In this document: piece after piece, positions 18,300 to 27,630 of the stretch
Position numbering within the stretch: the first letter of the stretch is position 1
Layout: each line of letters starts with the position of its first letter
Assembly (NCBI RefSeq): GCF_012290005.1
Contig: NZ_JAAXMS010000012.1
Location: 101,202 to 165,201 of the forward strand
Source: Crateriforma spongiae
GTDB taxonomy: Bacteria > Planctomycetota > Planctomycetia > Pirellulales > Pirellulaceae
Direction of reading: 5' to 3'
DNA: 64,000 nt
The notes under the pieces: model-generated
What the model was told of the DNA's origin: nothing
What the model saw: only the letters and a program-made list of their open reading frames with translations
The model's database searches: none
Translations under genes and position numbers: made by a program

Positions 18300-18698
18300 A
18301 TGAAGATGGATTCAATTCAACAATTCCTTGCCGCCGAAAGCTTTGCGGTCGCCGGTGCATCAGCGCGGACGCACAAGTACGGGTACAAAGTGTTCAAGAC
18401 CCTCGTCGCTTCAGGGCGCAGGACGTACCCGCTGAACCCGGTGACCGAACAGATTGAGGGGCACAAGGTGTATCCGAGGATCGCTGACCTGCCGGTTGTG
18501 CCGCAGGCGTTGTCGATCATCACGCCGCCTGAGGTGACTCAACGGGTCATCGCCGACGCGATTGAGGCCGGAGTGCAACACATTTGGATGCAACCCGGTG
18601 CGGAGCACGAGCAGGCCAGCGAATCGGCTCGCGAAGTCGGTATCAACGTGATCGATGACGGCAGCTGTATCCTGGTCCTGCTCGCCCGACAGTCATGA
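18300..18698 (+). CDS. CoA-binding domain protein (YccU-like)
   Basis: 132 residues forming a single Rossmann-like CoA-binding domain: FAVAGASARTHKYGYKVFKTL, YPLNPVTEQIEGHKVYPRIADLP, LSIITPPEVTQRVIADAIEAGVQHIWMQPGAEHEQ. This is the family of succinyl-CoA synthetase alpha-like small proteins such as YccU; the physiological role is unknown. Its stop overlaps the start of the next gene (ATGA). Confidence 0.88.
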   Translation: MKMDSIQQFLAAESFAVAGASARTHKYGYKVFKTLVASGRRTYPLNPVTEQIEGHKVYPRIADLPVVPQALSIITPPEVTQRVIADAIEAGVQHIWMQPGAEHEQASESAREVGINVIDDGSCILVLLARQS

Positions 18699-19255
18699 AT
18701 GCAAACCAGATCACGATCCGACAATCTGACGAACACGATCGTGACGAAATTCTCGCGGTGCACCTTGACGCTTTCGGCAACGACGAGGGTCCGGTGATCG
18801 CGACGCTCGTCGATCAAATGTTCGATGACGCGACCGGAAAGCCGATCTATTCGCTGGTCGCCGAAGCGGACGAACGAATCATCGGCCATGTGTTATTCAC
18901 GGCCGTCACGATGGAGCCTGCCGCAACGCCATTGAAACACCAGATTCTCGCCCCCTTGGCCGTTGTCAACGAACAACAGGGCCGGGGCATCGGTGGTCGT
19001 CTGGTTCGCGACGGTTTTCGGCGACTCGCCGACGACGGGGTGGATCTTGTCTTCGTTCTTGGCGATCCGGATTACTATTCGCGTTTTGGGTTCAAGCCGG
19101 CGGGCGTTCGCGGCTTTCAAGCCCCGCACCCGATCCCTGATCAGCATGCTGGTGCGTGGATGGTTCACGAGCTAGAGACCGGTGTCATCGATTCTTGTGG
19201 AGGAACCGTCAAGTGCTGCAACGCATTGAATGACCGGAAACACTGGATCGAGTGA
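18695..19255 (+). CDS. GNAT N-acetyltransferase, YhbS-like
   Basis: 186 residues. The acetyl-CoA loop is LAPLAVVNEQQGRGIGGRLVRDGFRRL and the C-terminal strand is VFVLGDPDYYSRFGFKPAG, the pattern of the YhbS branch of GNAT enzymes. The C-terminal 30 residues go beyond the usual end. Translationally coupled to the CoA-binding protein gene before it; the acceptor is unknown. Confidence 0.88.
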   Translation: MNANQITIRQSDEHDRDEILAVHLDAFGNDEGPVIATLVDQMFDDATGKPIYSLVAEADERIIGHVLFTAVTMEPAATPLKHQILAPLAVVNEQQGRGIGGRLVRDGFRRLADDGVDLVFVLGDPDYYSRFGFKPAGVRGFQAPHPIPDQHAGAWMVHELETGVIDSCGGTVKCCNALNDRKHWIE

Positions 19256-19262
19256 TGCCAAT

Positions 19263-21182
19263 TCAGTTCAGAGCGTTTCGCTCAGGAGATGCCAAGTCGC
19301 GCTTCGATCTCTTTGATGAGACGTTTCGCCATCGCTCGACGGACTCGACAATCTTCGCAGCGGAGAGTCCTTGATCGCTGAGCAACTGCTCCGGAGATCC
19401 GCTGACCGGTCGGTTGCGGACGGCGAGACAGTGAACCGGCGTGGAATGATCGGACAAGCTGGTCAGGATTGCTTCACCAAGCCCGCCCTCGGGGAAATGG
19501 TCTTCCACCGTGAACACGACTTGCGTCTCATCCGCGGCTCTGCGAACAGTCGCGTGATCTAGCGGCTTGATGCTGTATAGATCGATCACGCGAGCGGATA
19601 TGTCGCATTTCGACAAGGCGTCATGGGCACGTAGACATTCATGCAAAGTTATGCCGGCGGCGATCAGCGTCACTTGGTCGTTTTCGGTTTCTTTCAGTAC
19701 CTTGCATCCGCCGATCTGGAACGGTTCATCATTGTTGTAGATGACCGGTGTCTTGCCTCGCGTGGTTCGCAGGTAAGCGATGCCATCGTTCTCGGCCATG
19801 CGATCAACCAAAGCTTCCGTCGAAACGGCGTCGGACGGATAGAGCACAACAGCGTCCTGCAGCGTACGGAACATGGCGATGTCTTCCAGGCCCATCTGCG
19901 ATGGTCCGTCTTGTCCGATCGAGACGCCGCAATGGGAGCCGACGAATCTGACAGCCGCACCCGAGTACGGAGTCATGCGAATCTGGTCAAACGCTCGCGT
20001 AAGAAATGCCGCGAAGGTGGACACGAAAGGCGTTTTACCGCAAAGTGCCATGCCCGTCGCGACGCCGACCATGTTTTGTTCAGCGATGAACATCTCAAAG
20101 AAGCGATCTGGATATTCGTCTCGGAACCGCTTGGATCGGGTCGAATTGCAGACCTCGCCGTCGAGCGAAACCATCTGCGGGTACTTTGCGGCAAGCCTGT
20201 TTAATGCGTTTCCATAAGCGTCTCGGGTCGCCACTTCGTCGCCGATCGAATACTGGATCGTTTTGGACGCACGGATTGCCGGTGGATTGCACTGATAAGC
20301 ACCTGGTCGGTTGATCTCGCCGCGAATACTGTCGTTGGACGAACCTAGTCTTTCCAGCGTGTCTGCCACCGCATCCTTTCCGACTGGCTTGCCGTGATGC
20401 CCGCCTTGGTCTTCAAGCGAACGGACTCCTTTGCCCTTCACGGTACGAGCAATCATCATGACCGGGCGCCCGAGTTGGTCGGAAGCCGCGTTAACGTCAG
20501 CATAGCCCTGCGCGAGTTGTTCAAGATCATGACCGTCATCGACCAGAATGCACCGCCAGCCGAACGGTTCGATCCGATCGCGATAAGCTTCCAGGTCGTG
20601 TCCATACATCGTCTCACCACGCTGCCCCAAACGATTGACATCCAATATCCCGATCAGGTTGTCCAACTTGTAGTGCGCGGCCAGTTGTATCGCTTCCCAC
20701 TGTGATCCTTCGGCGATTTCACTATCGCCAAGCAACACGAACGTACGACTCGGTGAACGGTCGAGGTAGCGAGCAGCCAAGGCCATCCCGAGACCGATCG
20801 ACAGCCCTTGGCCCAGCGATCCCGTCGCGGCTTCGGTGAACGGAAATCGTTCAGTCGGGTGGCCTTCCAACCTGCTGCCGAACTCGCGATAGCTCATCAG
20901 TTCGTTCGGATCAATTTTCCCCGCGGCAGCCCACAACGAGTAGAACAAGGGTGATGCGTGGCCTTTGGAAAAGATCAGGCGATCATTGGCCGGATCCTCT
21001 GGTTGTTCGAAATTGAAACGGAATGTGCCGTCGAACATTAGCGCAACCATCAATTCCACTGCCGACAAGGACGACGTCGGGTGGCCCGAACCTGCTTCGG
21101 TCGTGCAGCGGAGAATCCACCTGCGAATTTGGTCGCAGATTTCTTGACTTCGCTCAGTTGTGACTTGGGTGTCGGCGTTCAT
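19263..21182 (-). CDS. tkt: transketolase
   Basis: 639 residues with all three transketolase domains. The ThDP-binding region is GDSEIAEGSQWEAIQLAAHYKLDNLIGILDVNRLGQ, preceded by SKGHASPLFYSLWAAAG and EGHPT. The Pyr domain has FEMFIAEQNMVGVATGMALCGK with the conserved glutamate. It moves two-carbon units between sugar phosphates in the pentose phosphate pathway. The layout, with SLGQGLSIGLGMALAA, resembles the shorter eukaryote/archaea-like transketolases. ATG at 21182 is chosen because GGAGG stands eight bases upstream; ATGs at 21188 and 21197 overlap that site. Converges with the GNAT gene with a gap of seven bases. Confidence 0.92.
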   Translation of the reverse strand: MNADTQVTTERSQEICDQIRRWILRCTTEAGSGHPTSSLSAVELMVALMFDGTFRFNFEQPEDPANDRLIFSKGHASPLFYSLWAAAGKIDPNELMSYREFGSRLEGHPTERFPFTEAATGSLGQGLSIGLGMALAARYLDRSPSRTFVLLGDSEIAEGSQWEAIQLAAHYKLDNLIGILDVNRLGQRGETMYGHDLEAYRDRIEPFGWRCILVDDGHDLEQLAQGYADVNAASDQLGRPVMMIARTVKGKGVRSLEDQGGHHGKPVGKDAVADTLERLGSSNDSIRGEINRPGAYQCNPPAIRASKTIQYSIGDEVATRDAYGNALNRLAAKYPQMVSLDGEVCNSTRSKRFRDEYPDRFFEMFIAEQNMVGVATGMALCGKTPFVSTFAAFLTRAFDQIRMTPYSGAAVRFVGSHCGVSIGQDGPSQMGLEDIAMFRTLQDAVVLYPSDAVSTEALVDRMAENDGIAYLRTTRGKTPVIYNNDEPFQIGGCKVLKETENDQVTLIAAGITLHECLRAHDALSKCDISARVIDLYSIKPLDHATVRRAADETQVVFTVEDHFPEGGLGEAILTSLSDHSTPVHCLAVRNRPVSGSPEQLLSDQGLSAAKIVESVERWRNVSSKRSKRDLASPERNALN

Positions 21183-21321
21183 CGACATCACCTCCATTGC
21201 TCGGTTCGTTTGTTCTGATCTTCACACGACAAGTGTTTGATCTTTGGTGCAAACACCGCGCCTTGAAGTATGGAGCCAAAGGTACAGATGCCCGTGCGAT
21301 GGAATGACGATTGCACTGAAG

Positions 21322-21358
21322 TTTCGTGAGAAGAAGTGAACGCATTTCACTCACGAAA
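21322..21358 (+). promoter_or_regulatory. inverted repeat in front of the oxidase operon
   Basis: TTTCGTGAG (21322-21330) and CTCACGAAA (21350-21358) form a perfect 9-base inverted repeat, with a second pairing (AAGTGAA/TTTCACT) inside. It ends ten bases before the first start codon of the long plus-strand operon. It could be an operator or a leader hairpin covering the ribosome binding site. Confidence 0.45.
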
Positions 21359-21368
21359 GGACTGACTG

Positions 21369-21695
21369 ATGAAGACCATAACCACTGAACGTCTGCAAAC
21401 CTTGAAGTCCAAGAACGAAAACTTCGAACTGATCAACACGCTTGACGCCGAACATTTTGAGAAAGCGAAGATCCCCGATTCGATCAATATCCCTATCGCT
21501 CAAGGCAACTTCGCCGACAGAGTGCTGGAAGCGACGGGGACCAAACAAAAGCTGGTCGTCGTCTACTGCGCCAGTCACGATTGCGATTCTTCGACGAAGG
21601 CAGCGAAGTTGCTCGATGAGGCCGGCTTCGACGTAGCCGACTACGAAGGCGGTGCGGCGGCTTGGAAGGATGCTGGCCAGCCGTTGGCCGTTTGA
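21369..21695 (+). CDS. rhodanese-like sulfurtransferase
   Basis: 108 residues, one rhodanese domain: FELINTLDAEHFEKAKIPDSINIP, then VVVYCASHDCDSSTKAAKLLDEAGF with the active-site Cys in YCASHDC and the closing YEGGAAAWKDAGQPL. The typical DVR is replaced by NTL, as in several small rhodaneses. First gene of the cytochrome oxidase operon; the next gene starts 12 bases on. Confidence 0.9.
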   Translation: MKTITTERLQTLKSKNENFELINTLDAEHFEKAKIPDSINIPIAQGNFADRVLEATGTKQKLVVVYCASHDCDSSTKAAKLLDEAGFDVADYEGGAAAWKDAGQPLAV

Positions 21696-21707
21696 AGGAG
21701 AGCAGCC

Positions 21708-21920
21708 ATGTTTTTAAAAGAAAAGAAGTCCGGCGATCTGATCCAAATCCAAAGCGTTGAACAACTCTTTAGTCCCTTGATGTCGGAGGTCGTCGGACGA
21801 AGGCAAGCGGGAGAGGAGGAGCAAGAGGAACAACGATTCGGCAAATCGGATCTGGTTTTCCCCTCAGATGAGCTTCTGCCGAAGTGTTGGACCGACCCGG
21901 ATTACCAGAAAGACGCGTGA
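21708..21920 (+). CDS. small hypothetical protein
   Basis: 70 residues, acidic, starting MFLKEKKSGDLIQIQSVEQLF and ending FPSDELLPKCWTDPDYQKDA. AGGAGAG lies just upstream of the ATG. I do not recognise a domain, but position, ribosome binding site and composition support a real gene of the operon. Confidence 0.7.
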   Translation: MFLKEKKSGDLIQIQSVEQLFSPLMSEVVGRRQAGEEEQEEQRFGKSDLVFPSDELLPKCWTDPDYQKDA

Positions 21921-22030
21921 TCGAAGATCGATCGCGTTTTGGTCAGCCAAAGCCACACCTGGATTCTTCTGTTGTGGGCCTTTGGCTGACGGATCAATGC
22001 TTCCCACACGCCCAACAACTCCGAACGGAT

Positions 22031-22420
22031 ATGTCAACTCAAGAAATCGCCAATCAATTCGCCGCCGCAGTTCAGGCTGCTGAGAAGGAACGATCGCCCG
22101 AGCCGTTGATGCCATACTTCGACGATGATTCAACGCTCATCAATCTTGGCTTGCAGCAACCCGTCAAAGGCAAAAAAGCGGCGAGGCAGTTCTGGACAAG
22201 TTACTTGAATCAATTCCGTTCCGTGCGTTCGGATTTCAGTCATCGGAATGCCTACGATGACAATGCCGTATTGGAATGGACTTCTTCGGGCGAGCTAACT
22301 GACGGCACTTCGATCGGTTATCGAGGCGTCAGTCTGCTGAAGATCGAAGGCCAGACGGTGCGTGACTTTCGCACCTATTACGACAGTGCCGCGTTCGTCG
22401 AGACGGCGTCGCGGAGTTGA
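22031..22420 (+). CDS. NTF2/SnoaL-like protein
   Basis: 129 residues with an NTF2-like cone fold: EPLMPYFDDDSTLINLGLQQPVKGKKAARQFWTSYLNQF, FSHRNAYDDNAVLEWTSSGELTDGTSIGYRGVSLLKIEGQTVRDFRTYYD. The family includes small isomerases and ligand-binding proteins; no specific function can be read. The frame is open from 21884, but ATG 22031 is where the fold begins. Gap of 4 bases to DedA. Confidence 0.8.
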   Translation: MSTQEIANQFAAAVQAAEKERSPEPLMPYFDDDSTLINLGLQQPVKGKKAARQFWTSYLNQFRSVRSDFSHRNAYDDNAVLEWTSSGELTDGTSIGYRGVSLLKIEGQTVRDFRTYYDSAAFVETASRS

Positions 22421-22424
22421 CCCG

Positions 22425-23036
22425 ATGGACCGGTGGATACAAGACTTCCTGGAACAGTTCGGAGCGATCGGTGTCGGCGTGCTGATGTTGGTGGAAAACA
22501 TCCTTCCGCCGATTCCATCGGAGATCGTCATGCCTTGGGCGGGTTACTCTGTCAGCCAAGGCGACAATCCTTTTTGGGGCGTGCTGGTGGCTGGTAGTCT
22601 GGGCTCCTTCGCCGGTGCAATGTTTTGGTACTACCTTGCACGCTGGATCGGCAGACAGCGACTTGCGAATTGGGTTGCCGGTCATGGTGCCTGGTTGACG
22701 ATCACGCCGGAGGATCTGGACCGAGTTGATGCGTGGTTCGATCGCTGGGGAGCGTGGGCGGTCTTCGGATGTCGTATGGTGCCTGGCTTGCGGACTCTGA
22801 TCAGCGTGCCGGCCGGTTTCTCGGACATGCCGCCCGGAAAGTTTTCACTTTACACCGCCATCGGCGTGACCGCCTGGACCGCATTGCTGGCGGGCGTCGG
22901 CTGGTACCTGGGAGAAAACTATGCTGATCTGGCGGGACCTTTGGGATGGATCAGTACGCTGGTGATGGTCGTCTTGATCGCTTGGTGGTTGCTTCGGTTG
23001 GCAAAGCAGAACGCCGCGAGAAGGGAAGCATCATGA
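22425..23036 (+). CDS. DedA family membrane protein
   Basis: 203 residues, polytopic. The DedA motifs are evident: VENILPPIPSEIVMPWAGY near the N-terminus with the conserved acidic residue, and FGCRMVPGLRTLISVPAGFSDMP with the essential arginine region, followed by GWYLGENY. DedA proteins act as lipid (undecaprenyl phosphate or phospholipid) flippases or affect membrane potential. Its stop overlaps the start of the cytochrome oxidase subunit II gene (ATGA). Confidence 0.9.
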   Translation: MDRWIQDFLEQFGAIGVGVLMLVENILPPIPSEIVMPWAGYSVSQGDNPFWGVLVAGSLGSFAGAMFWYYLARWIGRQRLANWVAGHGAWLTITPEDLDRVDAWFDRWGAWAVFGCRMVPGLRTLISVPAGFSDMPPGKFSLYTAIGVTAWTALLAGVGWYLGENYADLAGPLGWISTLVMVVLIAWWLLRLAKQNAARREAS

Positions 23037-23956
23037 ACGATCGCCCCTCTCAATCCGCGCTTGACCCGGCTGGTAGCGGTGCCGAGTCGATCGCTGAGCT
23101 TTTTTGGGTCATGGTCGCCGGCGGAGTCGGTATCTGGTTACTGGTCATCGGCTTGGCGGTGTACTCGATCATCCGCCCTGGCGAGCACAACGCCAGAATG
23201 ACTCGATTGATGGTGATCGGCGGCGGTGCTGTGTTTCCGACGATCGTGCTAACAGGGTTGCTAACGTACGGACTTTCAATCTTGCCGGAGTTGCAGCGAC
23301 CCGCTCCCGAGGGCAGCCAAGTCGTCGAAGTGGTTGGCGTCAGATGGTGGTGGCGAGTGCGTTATCGGCTCGAAGATGGTTCAACGATCGAGACGGCGAA
23401 CGAAATTCACCTGCCTGTCGATGAAGAAGTCGAATTCAAATTGACCAGCGAAGACGTGATCCATTCATTTTGGATTCCGGCACTTGGCGGGAAGACTGAC
23501 ATGATTCCGGGGCGTGAAAACCGTTTGAAGCTATACCCGACGAAGCAAGGTGTTTACCGCGGCGTGTGCGCGGAATTTTGCGGTGCGGCTCACGCACAGA
23601 TGTCGTTCGACGTCGTGGTGCAGTCGAGGGAGGAATTCGACAGTTGGCTGGCAGAATTTCGCTTGCCAGGCACCGATCAAGATCATCCCGGCAAGGTCGT
23701 CTTTCGTCGCCGTGGATGTTCTGCATGTCACACGATCCGCGGAACTGATGATGACGGAATGGTCGGGCCGGATTTGACCCATTTTGGATCGCGACGAACG
23801 ATCGGTGCTGGGGTGATGAAGAATACGGCGGAGAACCTGGGCCGTTGGATCACCGCGACGCACGCGGTCAAACCCGGCGTTGAGATGCCGACGTTTGATT
23901 CGATCGACGACGACGAACTCGATGCGTTGGTCGAGTATCTGGGGGAGCTTCGATGA
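23033..23956 (+). CDS. coxB: cytochrome c oxidase subunit II with fused cytochrome c
   Basis: 307 residues. Two TM helices (LFWVMVAGGVGIWLLVIGLAVYSII and a second near residues 60-85) anchor a periplasmic cupredoxin domain whose CuA ligands are in DVIHSFWIPALGG and CAEFCGAAHAQM. A cytochrome c domain follows, with CSACH near residue 229 and a Met ligand candidate in GVEMPTF. This is the caa3-type arrangement, so electrons can enter directly from the fused haem c. The gene starts inside the DedA stop codon and is followed at once by the subunit I gene. Confidence 0.93.
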   Translation: MNDRPSQSALDPAGSGAESIAELFWVMVAGGVGIWLLVIGLAVYSIIRPGEHNARMTRLMVIGGGAVFPTIVLTGLLTYGLSILPELQRPAPEGSQVVEVVGVRWWWRVRYRLEDGSTIETANEIHLPVDEEVEFKLTSEDVIHSFWIPALGGKTDMIPGRENRLKLYPTKQGVYRGVCAEFCGAAHAQMSFDVVVQSREEFDSWLAEFRLPGTDQDHPGKVVFRRRGCSACHTIRGTDDDGMVGPDLTHFGSRRTIGAGVMKNTAENLGRWITATHAVKPGVEMPTFDSIDDDELDALVEYLGELR

Positions 23957-23986
23957 GCGGCATTGACAGCGGTAGTGGAGCCACCG

Positions 23987-26542
23987 ATGGATGAACGTGC
24001 TATTCGCCTTCTCAAAGCATGGCAAACGCCGAAGGGTTGGCGGTACTGGTCGGCGGTAAATAACTCCGAAGTCGGTTTGTGGTACACGCTCGCGGCGTTC
24101 GCATTTTTTCTGTTCGGTGGTGTGCTGGCGCTCATCATGCGAATTCAGCTTGCCGTGCCCGACAACGATTGGTTGACGCCGGAGCAGTACAACCAAGTCT
24201 TCACGATGCACGGCAGCGTGATGATGTTCCTGTTCGCGGTGCCAATTCTGGAAGCGATCTCGATCATGCTTCTGCCCGAGATGATGGGCGCTCGTGATTT
24301 GCCGTTTCCAAGACTTTCGGCCTACGGGTTCTGGTGCTTCCTGATTGGCGGCATCTTCGTTTGTGGTTCGCTGTTCTTCGGCGTCGGACCTCGCGGTGGT
24401 TGGTTCATGTACCCGCCGATGACAACGGAATATCAAACCGATGTCGGGCCAGACATTTGGCTATTGGGTTTGTCATTCATTGAAATCGCATCGATCGCCG
24501 CGGCCGTGGAGTTGATTGTCGGAACGCTTAAATGTCGTCCCCCAGGAATGCGACTGAATCTGATCCCGCTTTATGCGTGGTACATCCTGGTCGTCGCGGT
24601 GATGATCCTGTTCGCGTTTCCGCCGCTGATCGCCGGTGATCTGCTGATGGAACTCGAGCGGGCGATGGATTGGCCGTTCTTTGATGCCGAGCGTGGCGGC
24701 GATCCGATGTTGTGGCAGCACCTATTTTGGATTTTCGGGCATCCGGAAGTCTATATCGTGTTCCTTCCCTCCATTGCACTGGTGGCAATGATCGTCCCGA
24801 CGTTCGCGCGAACGCCGATGGCCGGCTACGGTTGGATCGTGCTGGCCGCCGTCGGAACCGGTTTCCTGAGTTTTGGATTGTGGGTTCACCACATGTTCAC
24901 GACAGGCTTACCTGGAATCTCGATCGGCATTTTCTCGGCCGCATCCGAAGCGGTGGCAATCCCAACGGGTGTACAGATTTTTTGCTTCATCGCGACCCTG
25001 TTGATCGGACGGGTAACGAAGAACGCCGCGTTGTTGTTTGTACTTGCGGGACTGGCAACTTTCATCATCGGGGGGCTGACCGGCGTGATGATCGCCATCG
25101 CTCCGTTCGACTACCAAGCGCACGACACTTATTTCATCGTCGGCCACCTGCATTACGTTTTGGTCGGCGGCACGATCTTTCCGATCGTCGCCGGCTTTTA
25201 CTACTACTACCCATTGGTGACGGGCAAACAACTTAGCGAACGACTGGGGACGATCACATTTTGGGTGATGTTGATCGGTTTCAACGTGGCCTTCTTCCCG
25301 ATGCACATCAGCGGCATGATCGGAATGCCACGCCGCGTTTACACCTATCCCGGCGGTATGGGGTTCGACCTGCCGAACATGATCTCAACGATCGGGGCAT
25401 TCACGCTGGGGATCGGATTTCTGATGCTGCTCTACGACGTGTTTCGTCCCAAAGGCAAACAACCGCTTGTCAAACGCAATGTTTGGAACGCCGGGACACT
25501 GGAATGGAGCGGCGAGGTGCCCGACAAGCCCTGGGGAATTCGTAGCATTCCGATCGTGACGACACGTTATCCGCTGTGGGAACAGGACAACTTTTTGCGT
25601 GATGTGGATGAAGGAAACTTCTATCTACCTGACGCGGAGGAGGGTTTGCGGGAAACCATGGTGACCAGCACCGTCGATGCCGAGCCGATGCAGTGTTTGC
25701 GGGTACCGGGACCGTCATTTTTGCCGATGGTCGCGGCGCTGTTCACCGGTGGCGTGTTTATCTTTGGAACGTATCACTGGTACTGGGCGGCGGGTATCTG
25801 TGGACTGTTTTCGTTCATCACAATTGTGACTTGGTTATGGACGGGAACGGCAAAGATCCCGGAGAAAGACACCAAGGCTGTCGGTCTGGATCTGACGTTG
25901 CCGACCTACGTTTCCGGTCCTGCGGCGGTCGGTTGGTGGGCGATGTTCATCACGATGCTGGGCGACATGACGGCGTTTGTGTCGTTGGTCTTCGGCTATT
26001 TTTTCTTTTGGACGGTCCACGACGAATTTCCACCCGCTGAATTCGACGGTCGTGCGGTGGCGGGTCCGGGAATGGTCTGGCCGTTGGTCGCAGCGGGATT
26101 GGCGGGCGCGGCGTGGGTGGCGGTTTTGCTCGCACGAAGATGGAATCGAATTGGGCAAGGTCCTAAGGAACCAGGCGACAAATTCCCAGCGGAAGGAATC
26201 ATCGCCTCATCCACTACATGGCCGTTCTACGTCGCTATTGCGATCGCCTGTGGTCTTGGAATCGCAAGTGTGGCATCGCTGTTTTACGGTCCACTTAAAA
26301 ACGAAATGGACCCGACGCATCATGCGTATTCAGCCAGCGTTTCGGTGTTGGTGCTGTGGACGATGCTGCACACCGGCGTCGGCGTCCTGATGCTGATCTA
26401 TGCGGCAGCCCGCCGGTTGTTCAGAAAGATGGATGCGGATCATGACGCAGATATGGTCAACGTGACGCTGTATTGGCACTTCCTTGTCTTAACAGTCGTC
26501 ATCACCGGGACGGTTATCGCATTGTTTCCGGAGGTGGCGTGA
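23987..26542 (+). CDS. coxA/coxC: cytochrome c oxidase subunits I and III fused
   Basis: About 851 residues. The N-terminal part is subunit I: FTMHGSVMMFLFAVP (low-spin haem ligand), FGHPEVYIVFLPS (CuB His and the linked Tyr), HHMFTTG (CuB), and QAHDTYFIVGHLHYVLVGG (haem a/a3 ligands). After residue 590 a subunit III-like part starts (GWWAMFITMLGDMTAFVSLVFGYFFFW and further TM helices). The complex reduces O2 to water and pumps protons. The start is uncertain: ATG 23987 is used; TTG at 23963 and GTG at 23975 extend it slightly, and the ATG overlapping the previous stop (23953) is out of frame. Confidence 0.93.
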   Translation: MDERAIRLLKAWQTPKGWRYWSAVNNSEVGLWYTLAAFAFFLFGGVLALIMRIQLAVPDNDWLTPEQYNQVFTMHGSVMMFLFAVPILEAISIMLLPEMMGARDLPFPRLSAYGFWCFLIGGIFVCGSLFFGVGPRGGWFMYPPMTTEYQTDVGPDIWLLGLSFIEIASIAAAVELIVGTLKCRPPGMRLNLIPLYAWYILVVAVMILFAFPPLIAGDLLMELERAMDWPFFDAERGGDPMLWQHLFWIFGHPEVYIVFLPSIALVAMIVPTFARTPMAGYGWIVLAAVGTGFLSFGLWVHHMFTTGLPGISIGIFSAASEAVAIPTGVQIFCFIATLLIGRVTKNAALLFVLAGLATFIIGGLTGVMIAIAPFDYQAHDTYFIVGHLHYVLVGGTIFPIVAGFYYYYPLVTGKQLSERLGTITFWVMLIGFNVAFFPMHISGMIGMPRRVYTYPGGMGFDLPNMISTIGAFTLGIGFLMLLYDVFRPKGKQPLVKRNVWNAGTLEWSGEVPDKPWGIRSIPIVTTRYPLWEQDNFLRDVDEGNFYLPDAEEGLRETMVTSTVDAEPMQCLRVPGPSFLPMVAALFTGGVFIFGTYHWYWAAGICGLFSFITIVTWLWTGTAKIPEKDTKAVGLDLTLPTYVSGPAAVGWWAMFITMLGDMTAFVSLVFGYFFFWTVHDEFPPAEFDGRAVAGPGMVWPLVAAGLAGAAWVAVLLARRWNRIGQGPKEPGDKFPAEGIIASSTTWPFYVAIAIACGLGIASVASLFYGPLKNEMDPTHHAYSASVSVLVLWTMLHTGVGVLMLIYAAARRLFRKMDADHDADMVNVTLYWHFLVLTVVITGTVIALFPEVA

Positions 26543-26946
26543 TGGCCAAATTTAGGAAACCCAAGCACGACAAGGATCAACCTAAACCGATGCGCGCTCG
26601 GATGTGGTGGATTGTGATCTCGCCCTCGGCGTGGGCGGTGCATTTCTTGGCGTGTTACATCACCGCGGCTATCTGGTGTGAAAAGTTTTCCGATAGCGGA
26701 AACAAACGGAATCTAGATTTCGGCGTTACCGCCTACACGCTCGTGGCTTTGGCTGTCATTGCCGGCGTGACTTGGTTGAGCTTCAAGAATTTTCGACGTA
26801 GCGATCCGCCGGTGCCGTTTGACTTCGACGACCCGAATGAACGTACGGATTTTTTGAGCTTTACCGCGTTTCTATTGTCGCTACTCAGCCTGGTCGCGAC
26901 GCTGTTCACGGCGCTCGTGTTTGTGATGGTCAGGAGTTGCGATTGA
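26542..26946 (+). CDS. three-TM membrane protein of the oxidase operon
   Basis: 134 residues with TM segments around residues 24-46, 65-83 and 107-131 (SFTAFLLSLLSLVATLFTALVFVMV). No recognised domain. It begins on the last base of the oxidase subunit gene and ends overlapping the CtaG-like gene, so it is probably an accessory or subunit IV-like protein of the oxidase. Confidence 0.8.
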   Translation: MAKFRKPKHDKDQPKPMRARMWWIVISPSAWAVHFLACYITAAIWCEKFSDSGNKRNLDFGVTAYTLVALAVIAGVTWLSFKNFRRSDPPVPFDFDDPNERTDFLSFTAFLLSLLSLVATLFTALVFVMVRSCD

Positions 26947-27620
26947 TGAAGCTTCTCGCCTGGAATGCTGGTTGGTTGGTGCTGGCAGCGGCCTGGCTAG
27001 GACCGCTGCCCGAGATGGCGCAAACCTCGTTCGCCGCGCACATGACGCTGCACATGGCGGTCGTTGCCGTGGCGGCTCCTCTGCTGTCGCTCGCCGCAGC
27101 AGGGCTGCGATACGACCCGGTGCGCCGAGTGCCAGCGATGTTTTCACCGGTGCCCGCGTCGGTCGGCGAATTGGTGATCGTGTGGGCTTGGCACGCGCCG
27201 GGACTACACCATTTCGCTCGGCATTCTTCGCTTGGATTTGTCATCGAGCAATCAATGTTTCTTGCCGCTGGAATATGGGTTTGGCTTTCCGCGTTCGGTG
27301 GCAAGTCGCCGCGATCGCGGGCTCGAAGCGGAGCGGGAGTGATCGGATTGCTGTTGACTTCGATGCACATGACGCTGCTGGGCGCGTTGTTGGTGATGTC
27401 ACCACGACTGCTCTATTCGCATCAACACGGGGGCGGTGGTTTGTCGCCGATCACCGACCAGCATCTGGGTGGTGCGGTGATGTTGATCGTCGGTGGAGCG
27501 GCGTTCTTGGCGGGCGGTTTGTGGTTGACGCGGGACTTGATTGGTAATGGACATGGTGACGAGCCCGTGCTGGGCGATTCAGGCATCGGAATCGTCGCCC
27601 CGTCCACACGCCAACTCTAG
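26946..27620 (+). CDS. CtaG-like cytochrome oxidase assembly protein
   Basis: 224 residues with about six TM segments. HMTLHMAVVAVAAPLLSLA, LVIVWAWHAPGLHHFA and TSMHMTLLGALLVMSPRLLYSH follow the caa3_CtaG family, which has conserved His in the membrane and is needed for copper insertion into caa3 oxidases. ATG at 26946 overlaps the previous stop by one base. Confidence 0.88.
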   Translation: MKLLAWNAGWLVLAAAWLGPLPEMAQTSFAAHMTLHMAVVAVAAPLLSLAAAGLRYDPVRRVPAMFSPVPASVGELVIVWAWHAPGLHHFARHSSLGFVIEQSMFLAAGIWVWLSAFGGKSPRSRARSGAGVIGLLLTSMHMTLLGALLVMSPRLLYSHQHGGGGLSPITDQHLGGAVMLIVGGAAFLAGGLWLTRDLIGNGHGDEPVLGDSGIGIVAPSTRQL

Positions 27621-27630
27621 GAATGAGACC

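Noticed and set aside
23531..24436. 301-codon minus-strand frame opposite the oxidase genes
   Set aside because: Overlaps coxB and coxA, both certain; no protein-like motifs.
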